The notes under the pieces were generated by a model that was not told where the DNA came from, did not search any database, and worked only from the letters and a program-made list of their open reading frames with translations. A DNA stretch of 64,000 bases from Apostichopus japonicus (Eukaryota; Echinodermata; Holothuroidea; Aspidochirotida; Stichopodidae), in NCBI RefSeq assembly GCF_037975245.1, contig NC_092577.1, positions 11,598,013-11,662,012 of the forward strand, read 5' to 3'. Shown here piece after piece: positions 11,371 through 21,931 of this stretch; within the stretch, counting starts at the first letter, position 1; each line of letters starts with the position of its first letter. Both the position numbers and the translations under genes were made by a program.

Positions 11371-13075
11371 GAGCATTCACTCCAATATATTGTTTTAATG
11401 TCTGCCTTTGTCCATTTGCTATGAAATAGAAATCGTTCGATATATGCAATGGCTAGTAAGTACTTCCTCATTGGGAGTCTCTACATTGGGTTCCATTGTA
11501 ACTGCCGTATTCTATATTGTAGCGCGTTATATAATTATGTTTGTAATGCCTGCAGCTCCATACTTAAATATTTCAATCATAATGATGGAGTACAGTTTTT
11601 CAGCAATTTGATGAATTGAAAATCATTGACTTCTAATAGACTGCCAAAATAATGACTCTGGTAACTACTGAAAATTTAAACTTCAGTATAAGTCCAAATC
11701 AGAACTAAAACAACTGTATTTGTATACAAGCAAGTGTCATTTTAGAGCACGGTGAAGGTGAAAGATAGTTAGTTGTTGATGTTCAACGGAGGGAGTCTTA
11801 GTTACTGCAACCCCTTTGAAGTTATTTCGGTCACGAAGAAACCAGTTAGGTGTTTGGTCCTCTAACGTAGACCAAAGCTAGGCTATATTGTGTGATGTTT
11901 ATAAACAGTACTCTAGCTACCATGTACCTGCAATATAAACAAAGAAATGATGACTAAAACCATCACAGATTAACCGGACAACCAGGCTGCCATCACGAAT
12001 CACGCCTGTTTCGGACGTGACAGAGAATAAACTGAGCCCTGGTCATATTGAACAACATGTTAACGTTACTGTATTCTCGCTGCCAGTTGGCGAAAATGTA
12101 TAACATACGGTGCTTTACACCGAAGAACTAATGCACTATTAACCTAACGAAAAATGCACACATGTCACACTCTCCGGTCTATTAAACACTGCTTGGTCAA
12201 TTTCCTGGACCTGCCAGAATATTATGCCATACACGGCCAACCGTATACGTACGAAGTAGCTACCTGCGGAAACTATCACTGTGTGGTATATAATTGCACC
12301 ATGCACCATGTTTTTTATCAGTGATGCATTACTCTTGTAGAGCTTGCAACTTGAAGCAATATAGTACATCACAACTTGCATATGTTGGGTAGTTAAAGCA
12401 GTATATAGTCAATATTATTTTGTTTAGTATTTTGTTGTTGTAATTGGTACACGTGCCAATGGCGTAATGGTCGCAACTACTTGTACTTTAAATATTGTAC
12501 TACAATGGATAAACACCACTGGTCGTTGAATTGTTAATATGTCATAATGATGCCCATTGTATGTTTCCTTTTGGAATTGGTTTTAAGTGATGATAACATT
12601 GTCTCTGAGATGTGTAGATAGTGTATCGTTGTTTTATTTGTCTTAGTATTGTTTATTTTCATTAATTAACCTTTGCGCAAATAGTCCGTTGACAATTTAT
12701 AGCCACTGCTCAGAGCTTGATTATGCTTTTACTTTGATTTGATCTTGAACTATGTAGTTGCATGTTTAAATGCATGGCGCCACCAAACAAGAGTGGTAAG
12801 ATATAAAACACCGCTTCTTTGTATTTCTTCCACGACATCCTTACACAAATATAATGTTCCCATGCGTCATAGTTGCACATTAATGTTTGAGAGGACAAAA
12901 TGGTGGCAACTTCCCCATACTGATGAGTAAAAAATAGAATATATTGCCAAGTCTGCACATATGATCAAGGACATTTAAATACTCGTTGTAAATTGATATT
13001 GATACCTTTCCTTCATTTCATGTACATAAAAGTCTTATCAAGGCCACACAATGTCAACAATCTAAATAGATGTCG
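11371..13075. other. No gene recognised
   Basis: About 130 bp after the donor is still similar to the sequence following the donors at 17.74 and 20.49 kb (TCTGCC, CGATATATGCAATGGCTAG). Beyond about 11.65 kb the sequence is unique in the window, and I see no domain, repeat array or RNA gene. Confidence 0.5.
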
Positions 13076-13885
13076 CTGAAACAGCGCTAAAACATTTCCT
13101 CCCCCAGAATATACTCAGAATGCTTTATCAAACTTAAATAGCACTGCATTTATGATGCTGCTTGATTATTTGGTCTGGTACAAAACAGTTCACCTTTAAG
13201 CCACAACAGAAGTGTGCAATACGTCATATATCTCACACAGCATCGTGTGAACATATACTACTCACTAGCCCATATTTTGTAAGAACTCGATTTATTGAGA
13301 TTAGATGATATCATAAAAGTTAATTTTGCGACATTTACATACAAGGTTTGGAATGGTTTATTTACCAAACAGTTTTTTAAATAGCAACCGAGAGTTCCAT
13401 AATCATCATGCAAGAACGGTTAGTAACGCACATTGTAACTTATATTATGCACGCAGTGTTATGCTCAGCATAATATACCGTGCAATCTAAACATGGAACT
13501 CACTATCAAATGCTTTCAAAACTAAGAAATCAAGCTCCATACTTAGAAAATGCCTTATCAAAGAACTTATTATTCCTTATTTACTATTAATTAGTGGTAA
13601 CTGAAACATATACATATTATTATCATTATTTTCACCTTTTTTTCTTTCTTCTCACTGGGAGTAGCCTTTTCTGTGTTGTTAAACCAGTATAGGCTTTTCA
13701 GAAGACTTCCCTATACATTGCAAATATTTACGTGAAAAAACAAATACATAAACAAACAAACAAACAGACTATGAACCAGAATGCAAAAATGCATTGTATT
13801 TTTCGATGATGTAACATGAGAAGTTTTCTTCATAAATCTGACGTGATGTATAGTGAGGGTGTACATATTTACAAGGGTTTCACGA

Positions 13886-14470
13886 TTTGACCTTTGATGA
13901 CCCCAAATGACCTTTAACCTCCACCAAATACAATATGCTTCTTTAACTAAATGTGGTACTTCTACACACTAAATTAGAGATCGGCCCAAGCTTTTCTTCT
14001 TGAGATGTCGTGTTTAAAAGGTTTTCATAATTTGACCCCGGGTGACTCCAAATGACCCTTGCCCTCCACCAAAAACAGTAGGTTTCTTTTATACAATGTG
14101 GTACTCCTACACCACAAATATGAGGTCTGCCGATGATTCCCTTCTTGAGATATCGTGTGACCAAGGTTTTCACAATTTGACCCCTGGTAACCCCAAATGA
14201 CCTTCGACCTCCACCAAAAACAATATACCACTTGTACTGAATGTGGTACTTCTACATATCAAATATGAATTTGGTCTGATCTTCTCTTCTTGAGATATCG
14301 TATTTACAAGGTTTCCATAATTTGACCCCTGGTGATCCCAAATGACATCGACCTCCACCAAAAACAATAGGCTTCTTGTACTTAATGTGGTACTTTTACA
14401 CACTAAATATGAAATTGGTCTGATCTTCTTTTCTTGAGATATCGTGTTTACAAGCTGGGCGACACAAACA
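13886..14470 (+). repeat. Satellite-like tandem repeat, about 145-bp period
   Basis: Four units beginning TTTGACC at 13886, 14031, 14175 and 14321. Each has TTTGACCCCTGGTGACCCC, AAATGACC, CTCCACCAAAAACAATA, AATGTGGTACTTCTACAC and TTCTTGAGATATCGTG. Because 145 is not a multiple of three, long open frames pass through the units in shifted frames; these are not proteins. An inverted copy, split by a LINE, lies at 57237-57736 and 58745-58850. Confidence 0.85.
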
Positions 14471-15489
14471 CACTCACAAATACACACACACACATACGCC
14501 ATGGAGTAAACAATAAACAATTAACTTCACTCTTATACGTTGTACTGGACGACAATTAAAACAGAGCAGTTCCTTGTCACAGCAAGATGATAACATAATT
14601 AAACACATTATTAAGAACCAGAATGTGTTGGCTGAAGTAATATAGGTATGTCCGAAGAATATTTTACAGTTGCTTGATTCTAAATCAGCGTATTTTTCGA
14701 AAAAACAACAAATTTATGTTGTGATAAACGTAATTTAAATAAATGCATTTTTAAACACTGTCCGTCTCCTGAAGTCCCCCGAAATAATAACACAAACGCG
14801 GCGCGGGTAAACCAAATACAAAGTCGTGAAATATAGTTGCTTCTTTGGGTTACTTTCGGGGCAGGTTCACTCTGTTGGGCGACGTCTCTGGGGTAGGTTA
14901 GCTCAATGGACGGCTCTAGACTAGCTTGTTCTTTCTCTCCCTGGTATCTGGGGTCCATTGACCTATCAGCTGTCAATTACGTTACTAAATAATTACCAGA
15001 CATATTACTTAACCTCGTATCTAAACTTATAAATGGGTCTCATCAGTGTCCTTCAATCAATTTGAAGATACACAACCATCACCGAGAATATTCCCACCAA
15101 AACAAAATAGTTTTTAAGCTGTATATTTCTCCCACAGTTCTCAAAAGTGATAGAGGCTTGGAGCCAGCACATGTATTCCTACAAAACAAGGACCACACAA
15201 AACAATTACTTTGTTTAAAAAACACAAAGGTCACACAGGCCAACTTGACACTTTAGGGAACTCCTCAGTCTACGAAAGTAAGTTACTCATTGTCATTTGA
15301 TAAAACAAAATAAGAAATGGTAAGGAAAAGATCAAATGAATAAAAAAATTGGAAAATGAAAGAAAATGATGAACATAAACAACAACAAAACATTAACCAG
15401 GTTATGGTTTGGTTACAAAAACAATCCTTTCTGAGTTATATGACTTCCTCGTCACTGACAACATGACCAACACCCAAATCCAATTGCTT

Positions 15490-15720
15490 ATAGGAAGAAG
15501 TAGTCTTCCTCTATGATGTGTAAACAGAATGTCTTGGGCAATAGCATTTTCATCCTTTCATCACATCTCTGTTCAGCAGCTTCTTTTAGCTGTTTTTCAG
15601 CATCTCGTGTCAGACACTGAGACAGCTGTTCTGTCTGCCCGCTACCACATCTTCAGGCTTTCAGAAACTTGAGCCCTGATTTTCCACAAGTTTTTGTTGT
15701 GCCAGAAAAAGCTCTGGAGA
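15490..15720 (-). pseudogene. Remnant of Cys-rich domain shared with 51.0 and 56.3 kb
   Basis: Read on the minus strand this encodes, with breaks, TCGKSGLKF, then EQLSQCLTRDAEK and LKEAAEQRCDERM. That matches the open frames at 56265-56585 (inverted duplicate) and 51037-51491. The pattern (CGK, then a basic segment, E-L-QC-T-DAE, L..AA, DE) occurs in many uncharacterised marine invertebrate proteins, some linked to transposons; this is from memory. The copy has lost the first Cys context and the C-terminal YH..CY part. Confidence 0.4.
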
Positions 15721-15889
15721 GGAAGCACCGCAAATATCCTTTTCTTTGGCGCTGATGGGCCTGCACTTTCATCTGCAACAAATCGAAACCAAATTTGTTT
15801 GGTTGATACAGTATTTTAAATTTTCCTGTCGATCACACTATGGTTCACATTAATTGTCTACGCTTGAACTCAACTGACTAATAAGCCAC

Positions 15890-17060
15890 CTGATATTCCA
15901 TTTATTTCAGTGTAGGCCCCCAAATATGTAGGTGGGGGATATAATATCTAATATCCCCCTAATATTTGGTGGCATAGTTATTTTTGTGGCTATAAATAGA
16001 AAATAATGCCTGAGATTATTTATCCAAATCGTATTTGGCGGTGGCTAAAACTTCATCCAACACATGCTGCACAAGGTAAATGACTCTTCGTGGTAGGTTC
16101 TGTGATCTTTGACCGTATAGCATGTTGTCACTCAAGATTAATATCATAATGTCTGTACATTTCTTGTGTATGAGTGTACTTTAAGTACGTATAATCATAT
16201 ATATGTTTCACATCGATGTGGGTTCACTGGGTTTCCATTTGGCCTGTTTCTACAAGATTTCTAACCGCAGGTGCGTAGCCAAGGGAAGGGGGCGAAGGGG
16301 GAAACCACCCCCTCCCTCGAACATATTTTTGTATTATTTTTTATGATATCGAAGTTTTATAGTGGCTGTTATAAGAAGTTTTAATATTTGTACACCAATA
16401 AATTAACTGTGTCTGAATTTTCGAAACTTCCCTGACCAACATTCTTCATTCTTCAACATTCATCAAAATTCCCGCTACTCGTGCAATTTTGACCAGTCTG
16501 TTAGGGGTTGAAGGTTTTTTTTTCTATATTGATTTTCCATGGATGAAATTTTGTGCAACATTATGGGTATGTTTTGAAGTGAATTAATTTTTCAAATTCT
16601 GACAGATAATGAGCTTAAAACCTTGAAAAGTAGGGCTGACGGGTATTGTGGGCCGTCACGGAGGTCGAACATGATGTGTGACTGGTGGAAATCTTGAAAA
16701 AGGTTATGGATGAAAAAAACAATATAGGGAAAAACTTGGTTCTCAGACAAAAATGTACATCTGGTTGGTCATTTTCAAGCCTGAGAAATGCCATTTCCGG
16801 TCATCTGGGGGGGGGGGGCTATAAAAACCAGAAATTTTCTTGTACGCTGCTCGCCAACCAATGGTGGCGCTCCGCTTTGATTGTTATTTATGTATATATA
16901 CATACATCACAAAAGTTCACCTCTAAGTATCATAACCAAATTCACCAGATTGATTTATTTTCTCTAGGAAGTTGATGGAAATTTGCCACTCTCAATACTG
17001 CTTCAAATCTCGGCACATTTGACGTCGGCTTGCCAACTGTTGGCTGCAAATTTCGTTAGA
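15890..17060. other. No gene recognised
   Basis: Contains a short imperfect palindrome near 15905-15975 (GGGGGATATAATATCTAATATCCCCC at its core) and G or C runs at 16290-16315 and 16807-16818. No coding signal. Confidence 0.45.
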
Positions 17061-17064
17061 CTTT

Positions 17065-18340
17065 CAGCCATCGTTGTCTTGTTATGCAGTACGTTATGCA
17101 GACGAATTGTAAAAACGTACAAACGTCACATACACCAGGGAGCTGTTCCCTGCATATACACAGTATTTGCATGTACATAACGCCGAGCCAAGCAGTTTCT
17201 GTATCAGCTGACATATCACATGACACACAAAAAGGATTTTGATTAGCTCTTAACTAAAAATATCAAAGTGGACTAAATGAGTCCGTCTTAAACTGCTGTT
17301 AACTCCTAAAACAAAACAAAAAAACACTTCCCTAACGATCCAACATCGAGAATTGTAATTAGCATATGAAAAAACAACATAATATGTGGTCAAACCTTGG
17401 TACTAAATATATGAAACCACAGTGAACGATATCGAGCCTAGAACGAAAGATTATTGCCGCTTTTTTCAGGAATTCCCCTCTTAGTTGCAACTTCCCTAAC
17501 CTCAGCTAACCTCAGTGATTACTTTCTATAGTACGTCAATACACGCTGTGTTGAATTGTCCTATACGTGCATATAGACAGAGTATAGTACTGAATATAGC
17601 CGCATGTAAATGGATACCAGTAACTTGTACAAGAAAATTATTGTAAACTGTGTTTTGTGACAGTTGTTGTTATCTTTTGTGAAGCATATTATTTTTGACA
17701 TCAACCTTTGTAGGAGATCTGTACGATAGAATTAGGTAAGTAAACATTCACTGCAATATATGTCTGCCATTTGTCATTTGCCATGGAACAGAAATCATTC
17801 GATATATGCAATTGCAAGCAAGTAGATCCTCATTGGGAATCTGTACATTGTGTTCCATTGTAACGGCCGTATTCCATAATGTAGCGCGGAATTGGCTAGA
17901 CTAGGGTTTCTGTTTGTACTGCCTCCAGCTGTCATACTAATAACATTTCAATCATGATGGTGCAGAACAGATTTCCGCAATTTGATGAATTTAAAATCAT
18001 CGATTTCTTACAGATTTTCAAGAGAATGAATCTGGTACCTACGGAAGTTTGAAACTTCAGTTTAAGTACAAATCTGAATTTTAATACCTTTCTTGAGTTG
18101 ATCATAAACGGGCAAAGTTTCATTTCAAAACATAATTAAACAAAATTTAAGTGTTCTAGGCTAATTCAAAATCACATCTATCTGGTGAAAGACATATTGA
18201 GGGTTGAATATAATCAAATGTTTTACGAGGGAAAGCACAATTAACAGTCACTAAATTGACAATGAAACGAAACTGCAGTCATACTGTACTTACATGGGGC
18301 AGTGAGCCTTCATTTGACGGGTATAGCCTGTCTGCTGTGT
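17065..18340 (+). repeat. Tandem module in left arm, copy 1
   Basis: Repeated in direct orientation at about 19830-21105 (offset about 2.75 kb). Both contain GTTATGCAGACGAATT, TTTCTGTATCAGCTGACATA, the kappaB-type site, the GTAAGT donor, and AAACTGCAGTCATACTGTAC near the end. The inverted right arm has only one copy (53.9-55.8 kb), so the duplication occurred in this arm or was lost in the other. Confidence 0.7.
17469..17741 (+). promoter_or_regulatory. Promoter-like module with kappaB-type site and donor
   Basis: GGAATTCCCC at 17469-17478, then a conserved stretch (CATATAGACAG, TTGTAAACTGTG, TTTTTGACATCAACCTTTG) ending GAATTAG|GTAAGT at 17731-17741. The layout equals the copy at 20.22-20.49 kb. 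I infer an alternative or orphan first exon for the TRIM gene at 21932. Confidence 0.45.
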
Positions 18341-19829
18341 GATTTGTGTACAATGTATACGTGATAAACAAAATCGAAGCAAGATTTGCATCAACACAAA
18401 GATTATACTTTTGTAAAGATAAAAGTAAGTGTAAAGTATTATTATATACCTTTGAGTATTAAATGCTGAAGAATACATTCAGCCTATTAATCGTTAATAA
18501 AACGGTCCCTTTTAGCGGCATCAATAGCAAGAAGTGTGATCAATTTAATACACTTTGAGTAAATATTGGTAAAATACTAACGCAATGCAAACATTGTGTC
18601 TTTAGATTTTCTAAAAACGGGAATGACATTTTTCTTTATTACAAGCATTTTTCGTGAAGAAACTAGATAAAATAGGGGTGTAAGTTATAGTAGGGGTATA
18701 ATATTGTACGTCTTCCGGTTACAGAGTTGTTGACAATTCATAATCATAGATGTTAAATACGAATCTAAGAGACTGACTTCGGTCAGCTTGAGGCTTTGAC
18801 AAGCCAATGAAGCTTCTTCGCGAGTTCCTGCTTGCAGGAGGATCTAAAATACATACTATTCATACATACATATAATGTATGCTGAAATCGAAGTTATTCA
18901 TAAACTCCAAATTACGTAGCTAGGCGCATGGCTAGGGTGTTCAACCGTATTTGATTGAGCAAAACTTTATGTTTACAGCTAAATATGGACCTTTTTATAA
19001 TCTAAATATGACTCACAACACATCATTTGATGCATATTGGTTGATTTTGCTGGGGAAGGAACCCCAGCAGCCCTACATGTGAGAGTCTGTTTTAATGACC
19101 CAAGTACCTTATGACCCTAATGACCCTTCCTTTGTCCTTCATTCGCGTTTGGTCCTTCCACATGGTACCAGCCCCTATATGTAAATCAGTCAGGGGATTT
19201 TACATTTGGAAAGGGGGGGGGTGCAATTATTATGAACAAAAAGAACTATCGGTAGGTGATAGTCTCTAACAACGAGAAAAATGGCCTTTGTTTACCAGAT
19301 AATAAGAAAAAACACGATATCTTTCTGTAATACATAGATGATATAGTTGTAACTGTAGTACGAGGATATTGTGGACACAACAGTAGCATAAAGATTTTAT
19401 GGTGCGTAAACTCAGTTTGCAGTAAGCGGAAAATATGCTGTTAGTATTTTGCGCTATATACGGATTTAATTGATAAGTTGTTATACACAGAAACTGTGCG
19501 TTGACTAGTTTATACTTTACAATGAATGGATCGTACTGTTAACACGCGGTTATTGTTATGAAACAAATGATGGTGCTTCATGGATATATGAAGACCTTCC
19601 TCTTTAGCACAGTGGCGTTTCTAGAACGATATCGGCTAAGGGTGTCGACGCAAAATGTTGCTATCATCCATTGTAACTACATTTGTGTATACCATATTTG
19701 CATTCTAAAGGAAAACCATTTTGAAATTAAATCCAATTATAGATATCTGAACTTAATTAAAGATCTCTACAATTAATTAGAGATATCTAAACTTAAATTC
19801 GTTCGAGTGTTATCACATTTTAGCCATTG

Positions 19830-21105
19830 TTTTCTTGTAATGCAGTGCGTTATGCAGACGAATTTTAAACACGTACAAACGTAACATACACACAGTATTT
19901 GCATGTACATCACGCCGAGCCAAGCAGTTTCTGTATCAGCTGACATATCACATGACACACAATAAGGATTTTGATTAGCTCTTTACTGAAAAAAAGTCGC
20001 TGCGTCGGAAAAGTCCTAACAACGCTGGGCGGACCAAATGAGTCCGTCTTAAACTGCTGTTCACTCTTCAAATAACACTTACCGAACCATCCAACATCAA
20101 AGATTGTAATTAACATATGAAAACACGTCAGAATATGTAGTCAAACCTTAGTACTAAATATGTGCAACGACAGTGAACGATATCGAGCCTACCCCGATGG
20201 AGTATTGCCACCATTTTCAGGAATTCCCCTTCATGTTGCAACTTCCTTAGATTCCTGACCTCAGTGATTACTAGTGTAATAAGTCAATACAGGCTGTATT
20301 GAAATGTACAATACTTGCATATAGACAGTACAGTTCTTAGTTTAGCCGCATGTAAATTGATACCGGTAATTCGTACAAGAAAGATTATTGTAAACTGTGC
20401 TTTGTTGCAATTGTGTTACCATTTTTGAAGCATTTTATTTTGGACATCAACCTAGCTTTGTGTGAGATCTTGACGATAGAATTAGGTAAGTGAACATTCA
20501 CCCCAATATATGTCTGCCATTTGTCTTTTGCCATGAAACAGAAATCGTTCGATATATGCAATTGCTAGCAAGTAGATCCTCATAGGGAATATGTACTTTA
20601 TGTTCCATTGTAACGGCCGTATTCCATAATGTAGCGCGGAATTATCTAGACTAGGTTTCTGTTTGTACTGCCTACAGCTGCCATACTAATAACATTTCAA
20701 TCATGATGGTACAGAACAGTTTTTGATGAATTGAAAATCATTGATTTCTTGCAGATTTTCAAGAGAATGAATCTGGTATAACTACGGAAATTTGAAACTT
20801 CAGTATAAGTACAAATCTGAATTTAAGTACCTTTCTTTAGTTTATCATGCGCGGGCAACGTTTCATTTCAAAACATAATTGGAACAACATTTGAAGTGTT
20901 CTAGGCTAATTCATCAATCATCACATGTTTCTGGCTAAAGACATATTGAGGGTTTAATATAATCAAATGTTTTACGAGGGAAAACACAATTAACAGTCAC
21001 TAAATTAACGTTGAAACGAAACTGCAGTCATACTGTACGAACTTGGGGCAGTGAGCCTTCATTTGACGGGTAAAGCCTGTCTGCTGTGGGGTTTGTGTAC
21101 AATGT
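19830..21105 (+). repeat. Tandem module in left arm, copy 2 (TRIM-proximal)
   Basis: Second copy of 17065-18340. The sequence after it (21110-21370) repeats 19554-19800 (ATGAAACAAATGATGGTGCT at 21117 and 19558), so the duplicated unit was larger and the 18340-19553 stretch is missing from copy 2. Confidence 0.7.
20220..20491 (+). promoter_or_regulatory. Putative promoter and 5' UTR exon of the TRIM gene at 21932
   Basis: GGAATTCCCC at 20220-20229 is a full kappaB-type match. The conserved block ends in GACGATAGAATTAG|GTAAGT, with the donor GT at 20486-20487. The first acceptor-like site before the TRIM ATG is TTGCAG at 21907-21912, which would give an intron of about 1.43 kb and leave 19 untranslated bases before the ATG. 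That acceptor is conserved before the paralogous ATG at 48778. The splice pairing is inference from conserved signals only. Confidence 0.5.
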
Positions 21106-21931
21106 AATTGTTATGAAACAAATGATGGTGCTTCATGGATATATGAAGACCTTCCTCTTTAGCACATTGGCCTTTCTAGAACGATATCGGCTAGGGTTGT
21201 AGACGCAAAATGTTGCTTTTATTCCATTGTAACTACATATGTGTATACCACATTTGCATTCTTAAGGAAAACCATTTTGAAATTAAGTCCACAATTTCAG
21301 ACATCTGAACTTTATTAAAGATTTTTACAATTAATAAGAGATATGTAAACTTAAATTCGTGCGAGTGTTATAAGATTTAAGCAATTGGAAGAACATTTCC
21401 GAAATAACTTTGACCGAGTGGAGGGAAGGGACACGTGAGCATTAACTAAATGGATATTGCCTTGTATTAAATAAGATATCGAGTATTCACAATAGCATAG
21501 CAGAAATGTAGGTCAGTGCACACAAGTATCTAATATATCTTCATTTTTGGCTCAAATTGAGATGTTGTGTTTATATTAATGACGACAATTAAGTTTGCAT
21601 GATGTGCATTTATAATGTTCAGAGAAATGTTGTTCTTTTGATATGTTTTAAGAAGAAAACGTTATGAGTACCGTAGATCAATTGCTGGTGTAGAACAAGT
21701 CGTCTAATACTAATAAATGTCTTTGAACAAAAAGTTTACCCTTTACAATACTCACTCCCACCTCGCCAACAATCCCGGTAATTAATTGAATGAATTATGA
21801 TATAGCTAGAGATTTGCACTAAACATCTAATTTAATTAATGTTTAGTCTTACTCATTCTCACAACGACTACAGCAGTATTTGTAAATTTCTTTATTATTT
21901 TGTAAATTGCAGAATCTCGTCATCAAGACAA

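Larger units (their letters stand above)
13076..21930 (+). repeat. Left arm of large inverted duplication (upstream of TRIM at 21932)
   Basis: Read in reverse complement, this arm reappears at about 59615 down to 48779. Matched landmarks: AAGGTTTGGAATGGTTTA at 13343 with TAAACCATTCCAAACCTT near 59331; the 145-bp satellite at 13.88-14.47 with 57.2-58.85; the zinc-domain remnant at 15.5-15.85 with 56.23-56.6; the donor module at 17.74 with 55.15; GAACTTAATTAAAGATCT near 19.75 with 53.2; TATTAAATAAGATATCGAG at 21.47 with 53.04; and the sequence directly before the TRIM ATG with 48.8. The arms differ by insertions (LINE at 57.7, 3.5 kb at 49.49-52.98) and by a local tandem duplication in this arm. 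Confidence 0.8.

Noticed and set aside
12139-12958. Minus-strand frames of 80-82 codons
   Set aside because: No recognisable domain, no splice or promoter context, and length expected by chance in this sequence.
14025-14520. Overlapping open frames with repeated SQEEKIRPNSYL-like peptides
   Set aside because: They arise from a 145-bp tandem repeat read in shifting frames; also 57191-57867.
21839-21931. Upstream ATG at 21839 as the TRIM start
   Set aside because: The added residues have no match in the paralogue, and a conserved splice acceptor lies between them and the shared MASSTPLT start.
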